From positions 7,688,001-7,752,000 of the forward strand of contig JASJZC010000007.1 in assembly GCA_037178855.1 (NCBI GenBank): 64,000 nucleotides of DNA, given 5' to 3'. This DNA is from Oscheius sp. JU75 (lineage: Eukaryota; Nematoda; Chromadorea; Rhabditida; Rhabditidae). Shown piece by piece: positions 36,835 to 46,631 of the stretch. The notes below the pieces were generated by a model. The model had not been told where the DNA came from and made no database searches. It saw only the letters and a program-made list of their open reading frames with translations. The stretch's first letter is position 1. Every line of letters begins with the position of its first letter. The position numbers were made by a program, and so were the translations under genes.

Positions 36835-37269
36835 TTTAGGGGTAAATTATTGCAGTTTCTTACTTTGTTATTGTTCGAATCACGTTGATTTGTATCGTAA
36901 GCTGATTTCTAGCTATCTTTGTCTCTGATCTCTCCTTTTATCGAATTGATCTTTTGTAATGGTTTGTCATGTTAGAGGAACCGTCACTTGTCACTTCGAC
37001 ATGGAATATAAAAATTATTTCGTAAAGTTCCGCCTTCTTCAGACCATGTTTATACTTCACGACTTCTCAATCACTTCAGACCACTTCCTTTCCTTTTTCA
37101 TCGGCATACCTGAGCAGCTCATTTGCCTCACTACCCATCGATCTGACAATAGGGCCACAGTTTCCTTCGCCGTTCAATAATTTCTCTAATTCAACTCTTT
37201 CTTTTTAACTTGCACAATTTTTAACTTAAGATACTTATAGTTTAATGTTTTTATAGAATACCGAAAATC

Positions 37270-38283
37270 ATGGAAAACATCATTAAAACCGTCTCTCCAC
37301 CGGTGCCTTCGCCTCGTGAGTTTTTAACTACAAGTGCCACAGCATGATTTGCGTCTGCGAGCGAGGCCGTTAAAGAGTAATATCAATAAAGCTAACCACA
37401 AGTTTTGTTTCAAAACTTTCCACACGATCCGGGTTCGATTCCTGTAAACAGTACTTACGGACAGTGCCGCACTTAGAAAAAAAGGTTCTCCAGATCCGTT
37501 CGATCTCGGTAGCAGTTGACAACGCAGATGCTAGCTATACCTGAAATAACTTGCATCTTACCGAAACGGCACAAAAGACGTGAGAGCTGCAAAAGCAAGG
37601 AAGGGAGGCCGTTTTCGTAGATTCTTGCAAACCGTTCTTTTTTGCTCTTTCAAGAAGTGATGTTGATTTAAAAGATTTCCTTTTTTTGGGGCTCAGAACA
37701 GATTTGGGCTACGAGACAGTCTCCTAATTTGTATTCCGCGGCGGAATTAGGGCCCGAAGACGTTTGAAGAGGACTGAAGGTTTGCATGGTTCATATTTAG
37801 ACTTTCTTGATTCAACCTTCATGTCTCGAGATGATAGGAAACAGCTCCGATAGATACGAGGGAGCTTGAGGATATTTTCTAACGTTGTTAAGGAGATTCT
37901 GCCCAGATAATAGGACGTCTTTGCCAGAGTCTGTAAAACGGAGGAAGAACACAACGCGAAGACGATCAAGTATCTTATCATTGATGACACTGGTCAAATC
38001 TCACCAGTTAAAGTCCTGGCTCTTTACTGTCCTCTTGCCCATATATATCTCATTGGGAACTCGTGCAAGCTGGCTCCCTATACTAGTCTGAAGGAAAGGA
38101 AAGCTCCACGTTCCACAACTTCTTGAAAAGGGGAGAGCAGAGCAGGATGTATGCACTGAAGCCTGCACACAAGACAGACTTTCTCAGAGTCTATCGGTGA
38201 GTCTCTATCGCAACATTTGCTCTTTCAGGTGCTACCTGAAATTGCCCACCAGATCCTCTATCCCATTTACGGAGAAAAAATGA
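37270..38283 (+). CDS. Uncharacterised gene, 122 residues as read, 3' end uncertain
   Basis: Exons 37270-37315, 37697-37761, 37914-38006, 38087-38196 and 38229-38283 join in phase. They begin MENIIKTVSPPVPSPQQIW, run through TIKYLIIDDTGQISP and RMYALKPAHKTDFLRVYRCY, and end TEKK then TGA. The stop directly follows a run of six A. Two further exon-like blocks follow (to about 38588, ending EIYAVDRRLKQNLN then TAA) and would be in frame if the run had seven A. So the gene may be longer and the stop may reflect a base error, a true polymorphism or a decaying gene. The last intron of the model is only 32 bases. No family is recognised. Confidence 0.4.
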
Positions 38284-38589
38284 CAAGTAGAATCACTAAG
38301 GAAAACCGCACGCTAGCCAGCGATAAGAAGTTGGTTGTTGCCGAAGACGGATGTCCTGTCGTTCCTGTTGGCGTCAAGGGTAGTGGCCAAAAAGGTCGAA
38401 ATGTCCGTGAAAGCAGAGCCCTGTTGAGTCTGCTACGAGATCTGGTTTAGAAAAGGGTGTAGCGAACCAGCGTGATGTTGTCAAGAACAAGATGGAAGGT
38501 AGCTGATTTCTATAGTACTTTTAAACGTTCGTTTCCAGAGAAAGAAATCTACGCAGTCGACAGAAGGCTGAAACAGAACCTAAATTAAA

Positions 38590-40002
38590 CCGTCTGAAAG
38601 CCAGTTTGTTCTGACCGAAGAACACAATTATTCTGTGATTTAGTCAGAAAGGAATTTGCATAAGTGAAGACCTGAAGTTCTGATTTAGTAGATTAATTAC
38701 TGCAACAAGTTAGAGTAAATAGAGTAAGATAAACCGATAACCTGTCCAAAAGTAGAGGAGAAGAACAGTCTGTTCTAGAAGGTGGGTATGACAAAGATAA
38801 ATTCAAACACAGAACACAGGTTCATTTTTATCCTTTCCAGACTCTCAGATCTGACGAAGCCATCAGCCCATCGATTCCAGACGCTGAGACTTTTGACAAT
38901 CTCATTGATATTTAATTTTTTGTTTGTGCAGACCGAATGAAAACGTAAATGAACGTGATTGGTATGGTATGGTCGAAAATATCCGACAAATTCCAAGCTA
39001 TTGCATTGTTACGGCAATTTTCCAAAGCTAAGTAATCGTAGTTGAAATATAGTACAAAAGTTCGAAATCTCTCCCACCACCGCTCTTTCCGTTACTGTAC
39101 GTGGGCAGGAGTGAAGTGGATAAGCCTGAGCACAAAAACAGCTGCCTCTTCACACCCTTTGAACTCGTGAAAGCGCTGCTTGTGTTTTATTGACCAGATC
39201 TCGATACTTCCTGATATCGGACTGATCAAAGGTGCGCTGGCTCTATTTGGGAAGTGTCAGAGGCGGCGCGCTCGACCACCACAATAGCCGTACGTGTCTA
39301 CCTGCGCACATGTTAGCACTTTTACTATGGCTACTTTCTTCAGGTAGTTGATACATTTCTAATCCGATTAGCTTTGAAAATTTCAGTAGTAGCAGTTGTG
39401 TCCCAATGCCCAGACCATGCTTTTCTCGGATGTGTACTTCGTCTGAAGGCACAGAGAGTTCCCTTAGAACGGAACATCATGACTCTAGTTTTCGGCATCA
39501 AAAATGAAGCAGAACTATTGCATACATGCAGGTTGGCTGTTTTATTGTCAGATACCTCGTGTATTCAGAGCATATTCGTCCAATCTTCCATGTTTTCGAC
39601 AAAAAATCAATGAATGTGGTGACGAAAAACAGAAGCGACTGATAAATGATGTTGGCAACATGCTGATGTACATGTGTACGCCGTTCAGTTTGACGCGTCA
39701 AAGGTAAGCCAGAGTTCAAAGCAGTCTTTAGAGGGGCCTAATTCAGAAGAAATTCGCACTAAAATTTCACGGAAGCAATTGCTTCCCTAATCATCTGCGC
39801 ATTTTTGTTGTTGCAAATAAGTTCAACTAGACCCTATTGAAACGTTTTGCAATAACTCTAGAAAGATCACAAATGTCATCACGTTCCAAGATAAGCTTCG
39901 GATTGAAAATTCTAACGTTATTCGTCAGGCCCTGCAACTTTTTCAAGCTATATTTTTCTCATGATAGATTTTTTGTTAATCTGTCAGTTCAAACAGTCCT
40001 CA
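38590..40002. other. Intergenic stretch
   Basis: No gene was supported here. It contains short frames in several phases (for example near 39498-39707) without splice partners, and the promoter of the next gene at its right end. Confidence 0.45.
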
Positions 40003-40012
40003 GGTATATAAA
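40003..40012 (+). promoter_or_regulatory. TATA box of the Cys-rich protein gene
   Basis: TATATAAAGG about 130 bases before the likely start codon, followed 25-30 bases downstream by a TTAG-type possible start site near 40030. It is one of few clear TATA boxes in the window. Confidence 0.5.
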
Positions 40013-40134
40013 GGTCCCAGCAGGGTGTTAGTTTTTTCGCATTTCGCGCTCGGAACGTGCGTCGAATACATCTGTAAGAGTTTGCCGTGCGGATTACGAG
40101 AGTGACCTGCACACATAAGCAGATACAACTAACA

Positions 40135-41413
40135 ATGGGACAGAAGTTTCTACAAACATTTCCGTTATTTTGAGGTCAAAATCCGTCTATTCAGGACCCT
40201 CATCGCCAATCAGAAGTGTGTATCCGATGTACTGTCCATGCCCGCCACGACCGGATGCAAACTACAGGACATGGATGAAGGGGATCAGGTTCTGAAGTGC
40301 AAGTAGGCTTTTTTCTCTTGCAGATTCTAAATTCCAAAGTTCAGAAAGCATTGTGCGGCTAAGCAAATGGACTTCCTCTGCACTATGAAAGCATGGATCT
40401 CTGAGCAGAATGTCTGCACTGTTAAAGACATCCAAGGTTGGTTGACTCTTTTTACACGAGCCTTAATCACCAATTAAGACCAATGTGGAGCCGCCGCTTC
40501 GGATTTCTATCGTGAAATGCAGCGCGTAGTTTTTGAACCGGAATTCCCGGTCATCTGTGAATACGGAAATGAAACTTCCGCAGGTTTGAGCAAAAGATTC
40601 GGGTCGAAAGAGTTGTGTTTAGAAAGCAATGCAATGCCGACAAGTACAGCTAATACGATTTTGATAGAGTCGCCACCTACAACGGCGGTAGCAGAAATAA
40701 GGACCACACTTCCAGCAGCATATTTCAATCAGTCCTATCCAGTTGATGACATGAAGGAAACATAATCACAAACGTTTAGGAACGAAAATTTGTTGTGACG
40801 GTCACCCCTCCTTCCCTAACAACTTCGAAAGCAGCCGTTTGGACAAAGAGTCCAGTGGTCAAAAAGGTTCAATACAACAAGGAAAGCTGGCGGAAGAAGG
40901 CTCCTAAAGCTACAGGTATAACGTATTTCTAGCTCTAATCGGATGATTTCAGAAAACATGGTAGTTGTACCCTCCTTTATAAGCAGTACCTCCAGAACGG
41001 TCCCCCTGTCTACTCTGAAACCAGTAGCTTCCAGTTCTCCGAGAAGTTACAAAGTGTGATTCCTTCATTTAGAAAAAATAGATTGTTCAGGTCATTAACC
41101 TGCTCAAGAGCCTTCTTCCTGACAATCTACCAGACCAGCTGACGTCGCTTTTAGAGAACAGCCTTGAAAAACATGCATTCACGCCGGAAGACCATTACCA
41201 CACTCCGGGAGCAGGCTCCGAAAGTGTTGCCACGACCGTGACTGATGGGACGACCACCTCTTCCAGTACAGCTACTGCTACTAAAGGTTTGTGCGAACCG
41301 TTACTTAACCATTTTTTTCAGCTTTGACCATCATGGGTGGCTACCACTTGGGAGCTAGAAGAAAGCCGACAACGAAGTGGAAGCCTTGGTACCTCGGAGG
41401 ACCGGCAGAGTGA
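40135..41413 (+). CDS. Cys-rich, Ser/Thr-rich protein (family unknown)
   Basis: Phase-matched exons read from MGQK (40135) to GGPAE then TGA (41411-41413), followed by AATAAA near 41463. The N-terminal half has about nine cysteines (QKCVSDVLS, TTGCKLQD, KCKKHCAAKQMDFLC, NVCTVKD, QCGAAASD, VICEYGNETSAG), a spacing that resembles secreted disulfide domains of the nematode DUF19 type. The second half is rich in Thr, Ser and Pro and in Lys, with TTSSSTATATK, and looks like an extracellular or cuticle-associated stalk. No signal peptide is seen with this start, so the first exon may be wrong: a GTAAGA donor at about 40073 could join an unseen 5' exon. Family assignment is a guess. Confidence 0.55.
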
Positions 41414-41560
41414 AAAGAAGAAGCTCTTTGTGACATGTCATTGATGCTGATCTCGTTCTGTGTAATAAACCTTTATTTATCACATAAGTGGCTATAAATA
41501 AGGCCGAAGAACATTTATTTACAATGGGCCATTGTTTAAATAAAGTATCTGTGTCCTGAG

Positions 41561-41746
41561 ATGCCTAAGAAGTATGGAAAGAGGGTGAAGGAGATGGCAA
41601 CTAGCGACTGCAAAGCTCACAAACAGCAAAAGGTAGGTAATTGGTTGAGCTCTTTTAATAATTAGATCGTGGAAGTAATCCATATACGCGTAGAGGAAGG
41701 AATCGTCACAAGACTAGAGAGACAGAAAAGTCCGGTGGCTGCATGA
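41561..41746 (+). CDS. Candidate 50-residue basic protein
   Basis: Two exons (41561-41632, 41666-41746) join in phase: MPKKYGKRVKEMATSDCKAH, then QQKIVEVIHIRVEEG, then TGA. The intron is 33 bases, shorter than most here. No family recognised; it sits in the 3' region between the Cys-rich gene and the convergent LAPTM4-like gene and could be chance. Confidence 0.25.
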
Positions 41747-41834
41747 CACTCACAAAACTTTGTTTCCCTAAAAGGTCGGGAAATTGAGTATAATTAAGTG
41801 AAATTTGGTACGAGGTGATTATGAAAGAGGGTCT

Positions 41835-42758
41835 TCACCGAGCGGAAAGAGTTTTCATGGGTGTCGAAAAGGCCAGACAGTACTTCATGTACGTGCTTCG
41901 TTCTTCCAGATAGCGGTAACAGCAGTAGATCACATAGACAAACCAGATCTCAAAAATGAATGTCAAGGCGTAGATGATCATCAGGAAGTATATCCTGGCC
42001 ATTGTTCCTTAACATTATCTTTTTAAAATGTTTTAAAAATCTCTTACCAGCGTCTAACGCTACGGTATTCTGTCTGGGATGTTCCATGAAAGGTGCAGCA
42101 TTCACCACCCTGTAGAATACCGCCGTGTCAGTGCATATAGCTATAGTTCCACAGATCAAGACGACTAATAGTATGAGTATTACAAGACACTGAAACTTTG
42201 AACTTTTTGGTTACTATGCTGGGTACCTGCACAACAATATGAGGTATAAGTAGTGGGGCGATGTTCCTGGTGATGCCCAAAAACATCAGCAGAAGTACCA
42301 AAGTCCCGAGTGCTAACGCTATCATCGCAATTACGAACGAGGCAAAGACATAATTCTCCTTGACTCCCCTCGCCTGAAATAACCGTCGTTATAGCTGTTC
42401 ATTAGTTCAAACAGGTGATGTGCCCGGTCTCCATGGTTAGCACCTGGCACAGAGTTAAGAGAAAATAAACCTCTTGTAACCGGCCATCATGTTGGAGATA
42501 GACCAGTAAGGAATGAACGAGGAAGAAAAGTATGAGGACCACGTGAACAATTCCCACGATGTAGGCACCCGTCTTGACATGGAAGCAATTGCAGAGACAT
42601 CGATACTCTTCTGAACTCTCGTCGAATTGAATCGTCCTCGGAACCTAGAGAAAAAGTGCGTGAGAAAGATTGCATGAAAAATTTACATGATCAACCGAGC
42701 CGTTCTCCTGTCGGTTATTCCGAATGAGGACGGAACGGACCGCCCGCCCGTTCATCAT
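41835..42758 (-). CDS. LAPTM4-like lysosomal membrane protein
   Basis: Lysosome-associated transmembrane proteins of the LAPTM4/5 family sort cargo and lipids in late endosomes. The start is MMNGRAVRSVLIRNNRQENG at 42758 (a second Met follows at once). EYRCLCNCFHVKTGAYIVGI matches the family's CCLCCHVRTG entry into helix 1. Helices follow at VVLILFFLVHSLLVYL, FASFVIAMIALALGTLVLLL, CLVILILLVVLICGTIA and MIIYALTFIFEIWFVYVIYC, and then YRYLEERS. The tail is short (ending LSAR) and lacks the PPxY motifs that recruit NEDD4 in vertebrate LAPTM4/5. Introns are 37-50 bases. It is four- or five-pass, and the loop after the first helices is short. Confidence 0.75.
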
Positions 42759-44793
42759 AGCTCTTACGTCGAATCTCCCCGTCCTTTCAGCGTTGTCTTA
42801 GACCTGGAGCCAAATCTGCAAAGGGTATGAATAAAACAGCTGACATGTGTATCAAATTGGCTTCAAATGCTCTCTCCTACTCTCTATTGTGTGAAAAGGA
42901 TGGCCGCGTAAATGCATTTTGTGACACGTGAGGACTTGGCCTCTGCAATAGATTAGAACAAGCACCGAGTGGCAGGAGCATTCTGCCGGAAATAACAAAA
43001 GCGTTGAGTCGAAATTGAGGGCGAACAGATCGCCTTTCCAAAAAGCAAACAGCAGAGGATCTATCGGGGAGGGTAGACTGGTAGAGCTAAAGTCTAGGCG
43101 CCAACCTGAATTGGTTTCAAGGTGTGGTCAAAATAAAATGAGCAAGATTAAGCATAAATCAAGCCTTGAAGAGAGAGGGACGAAAGAAAGTGGCCATTTT
43201 TCTCTGGGTGTGGGAAATAACGAACGAGTATTCAGATAGCCTGGGAACACATAAAAAGGAGTTTTTGAAACGTAAATTATGAGGGATTTCCGGGGGAATG
43301 CGGAGAATTATGCGAGGGCAGATTTGCGCATGGCGCTATTTTATGGTTAGTCGAAACGGGAGGGAAGGCGAGAGAGAAGGAGGGTTGGACGCTTTCCAAC
43401 CCGCTGTCAGCCACAACAAGCAAATATGCAACGCAACTGAATATCGATCCGCCCCTGAGGGGGGCTAAAATCAGCGGTCAGCCGTGTGAGATAGTGCGTG
43501 AGCAGGGGAGACGCGCCAGGCTTGCACACAGCGGTCACCTGGCCGCCTACAAAGGAAACTATGCAACCTGGGTCGAGCCGATTAGTTCAAAGAAAATTGG
43601 ATGTCAAAACTCCGCCCCAGGAAGATAAAGAGACGGATGTGGCATCTGTCCCTCAAAACTGCTCATATTTGGAGGTCACTGTCTCAAAATTGCTAAATTC
43701 CGAGTATTTTTAGACATTTCATAACAGGAGCCATTGTTTTCAAAAGAAGCGAAAGGAGTACTTTGTCATTGTTGCACACTGAATGGGCTGACAGAGGAAA
43801 GCAAAAACAAGCCACTCTTGGGGAAATCTCGAAGAAACAAATAGCAGAGACAAAAAACTTGCCGAAACTGGGAGAAAGCTACCAACGTTCAACTGATGTG
43901 AGTTTGTGATTGGCAACACAGTCGCATTAAAATGACGGCGAGTTTCAAGACGGTTTGCCGAGTTGGTACGGTAAAAATCGACCGGTTATACTTAGGTGGT
44001 AGGTGAGAGAACTTGTGAGACTGCCAAAACGAGAGTCAGTACAGCTATTAAGATGGTATGGGCGAGAAGTCAATTAGTATAACATGTGAAAAACGGTAAA
44101 AGTTATTCAGCAAGAATTCAAAACATGTGTTATTTTGTTGAAAAATTTGGCTATTTAGGTCAATTGGAAAGAGGGCTGTCGGTGAAGAATGTTGTCCGCA
44201 AGCCAGGTCCCTAAGGAATGAACACAAACACAATCAGACGGCGGTTGCGGCTGGATTTTATGATAAAAAAAGAAGAGTTTCGAGCCCTCCACTCAACAGC
44301 TTCATCTGATTAACAAGGCGTGTCTTCCACACTCCACGTGCGGGTAAAACCTAATCAGCACTAATGGCACGGGGAGACAGACTAACTGCTCTGGAAGACC
44401 ACCCCCGTGGGGTGACAAACCAAGAAATAAGTGCGCTACGCGAGGTTTCTTATCGATCTCATATCTGCTGCAATTAGCACGTCGGAGGCACCTACTCAAC
44501 GGCGTATAATTGAGCACCACCCGAAATTATCCGTACTTCTTTCCAGCTCTTAAATTATGAATTTAAATGAGATTAGGCAAACCAATTTTCTTTTTGCGTC
44601 CTTTTTTTACTTCGCAGTACAAGCACAGGAAAATGGCCAACTAAAACTGTCTTGTTTTTGGTTGAAGAAGGTGGTTCGATGTCAGTAGTTTGAATAACTT
44701 TCCTTGTCAATTAGTCTGTCGGAAGTACTCAGAAACCTACTAATGATCGCTAATTAGTAGGCTCTCTTAACTGATATCAAGCGGTTTCCTGCA
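42759..44793. other. Intergenic stretch
   Basis: This 2 kb stretch separates the divergent LAPTM4-like gene and C-type lectin pseudogene. Frames at 43015-43239 and 43498-43713 (+) lack splice support. No RNA gene or repeat recognised. Confidence 0.45.
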
Positions 44794-45720
44794 ATGCTAG
44801 TGGAAGTACTCCTTCTGCTATTGACCGCTCCCTTCGTAGTTGCAACATGCCTTGATGGACCACTCTATGAGCAGAGCTTCGACAAGTGCGTTTCAACACT
44901 TTGTTCTAAAATGTGTAGCCAGGTGGCGAACATGGCGAACATTCAACCACGCTTCTACTTGGGTGCCGAGCAGCGTTGCAACCAACTCGGCGGATATCTT
45001 GTGGCTATTCAAAACCAATTTGAAAACGTCTATGTCTCCGGAATCGTGTAGACGAGTACTCAGTCGGCTGACTTTTGGATTGATGCAAACTACATGATCG
45101 ATCCCCGATGGACATGGGCTTCCGGTCCTACATTATCTTTCACAAATTGGGGACCGAAACAAATCCTACTGATTCGAGTTTTAAGCAGTATGCGGCTGTT
45201 TACGCTACAAACAGTACTTAGATCTGAGTCATTCTTAACAAAAACTGACGAGAAAAGTTGAGAAAAAAATCTGCAACGTTGTTAAACCATCCGTTTGTTA
45301 ATTTGTTTCTAAAGCTTCTTGTGTGTGCCCAAATGACTCCGAACAACCAACAACTACCATCCCCTTGGCGCCTACGACAAGTCCTACAGAATGCAGTCCT
45401 GGATATAACTTTTTCTCACACACATCCAAATGCAACGCGTGCTCACAGCTATAGACAGCGATGATCGAAAAATTTCACCGCGGCTGGAAAAGATTGTGCT
45501 CAGCAGGGAGCACGTCTGACCAAAATACCGGGTAGCGATACGAAACATTCCTAGCGAACGTAAGCCTCGGAATGGGACTTTATCCAATGATAGGCCTGTA
45601 CTGTAGCACTCCAGACATTCACAGCTGTACTTGGCCTGACGACAGCAAATTGCAGTCGTCGTCATCATTTCCGGTTTCGACGCCTAGTCATACTTTACTG
45701 TTTGAAAAATGAGCTTTAGG
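44794..45720 (+). pseudogene. Decayed C-type lectin gene
   Basis: An intact signal peptide (MLVEVLLLLLTAPFVVATC) leads into a C-type lectin domain: CNQLGGYLVAIQNQFENVYV, then DFWIDANYMIDPRWTWASGP and LSFTNWGP. It is broken by an in-frame TAG at 45048-45050. A frame change follows near 45151-45155 (after NWGP the reading continues as ETNPTDSSFKQYAAVYATNS one frame over). A second TAG near 45220 sits where a Trp is expected. A linker rich in Thr and Pro and the start of a second domain (ECSPGYNFFSHTSKC) follow, with more stops, then MIGLYCSTPDIHSCTWPDDS. No intron placement rescues the first stop: the only nearby GT-AG pair is 18 bases. Such secreted lectins are common in nematode immunity gene sets. 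Confidence 0.75.
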
Positions 45721-45729
45721 CTACTCGCC

Positions 45730-46631
45730 CGCTGACAATTATAGGAACGTCTTGCTAGGGTGGAAAGGGATTTGGTTGGGAATTTCGTATGGAAAGTAAC
45801 CAATTTTATTGCGAGAAAGGCAATTTGCTTTTCAACTATGTACAATGATTGTTAAGGCCAACAAGTAATCTGGAAGGCATTTAATCAACACAGTGAAAGA
45901 AAAAACCGACAGATAATATTTGGAACTATGTTTCCTGTGGCCACAGTATACTGGCACGTGTCCCAACTACATTCCCGACAATGAGAAGGCGGTAGAAGAT
46001 ACAACCAATGTTGGCAGCAACTTTCAGGTATTCCAAACTTAGCGTACTATTGACCTTATGTATCAACAATTGACAGAGCTCAACATCAAGACTATTTTTA
46101 CCAGAAAAGCGTAGACGGTTGCAAAAAGAAATATCATTCAAGCCTTCTAGAGCCTACACTATCAAAAAAAAATTGGGTCACAAAAAGCCAATTATTTGAA
46201 ACAATTATATATCTGTAATAGAAATGATACGAAAAAGACTCAAGCGGTAGCTATTAACATGTTTCGTTAGCTGGGGGAGCTCCATCAATTTTTCTAATTC
46301 AGTCGAGGTCAAGTGACTTATAAACAATGCATGTGTCGGTAAGTAGAAAAAGAGATAGCAAACCTTGCAAGCGTTCAAAAGGAATATGAAGTATTCATAA
46401 GAAGGTCTTTATGAAGGCGGAGAGGGAGCGAGCGAAGTGGGAGCTCCTTTGTTGCATTGTTGGAAGGCCGGCGTGTTACGCCAATAATGGTCATGCGAAA
46501 ACCGCGTAGAACCCTTAAGAGCTAATATGCTCTTTTCGGATACTGGAATCAAACTATTCCCCTTTCGAACTGAACTGAGATTATTATTTCTTGGATCCTT
46601 CACTGAAAAATGGACAAAACAATAGTGAAAT
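45730..46631. other. Intergenic stretch
   Basis: It lies between the lectin pseudogene and the end of the ammonium transporter gene. A short stretch near 45780-45830 could be the last remnant of the lectin (QFYCEKGN). Otherwise nothing was seen. Confidence 0.4.

Noticed and set aside
37420-37450. tRNA-like B box GGTTCGATTCC
   Set aside because: The flanking bases do not form a T stem and no A box or acceptor stem is found upstream.
37724-37990. Minus-strand frame that looks like a secreted peptide (MIRYLIVFALCSSS)
   Set aside because: The plus strand of the same region reads TIKYLIIDDTGQISP within a phase-matched exon, so the minus frame is probably its shadow.
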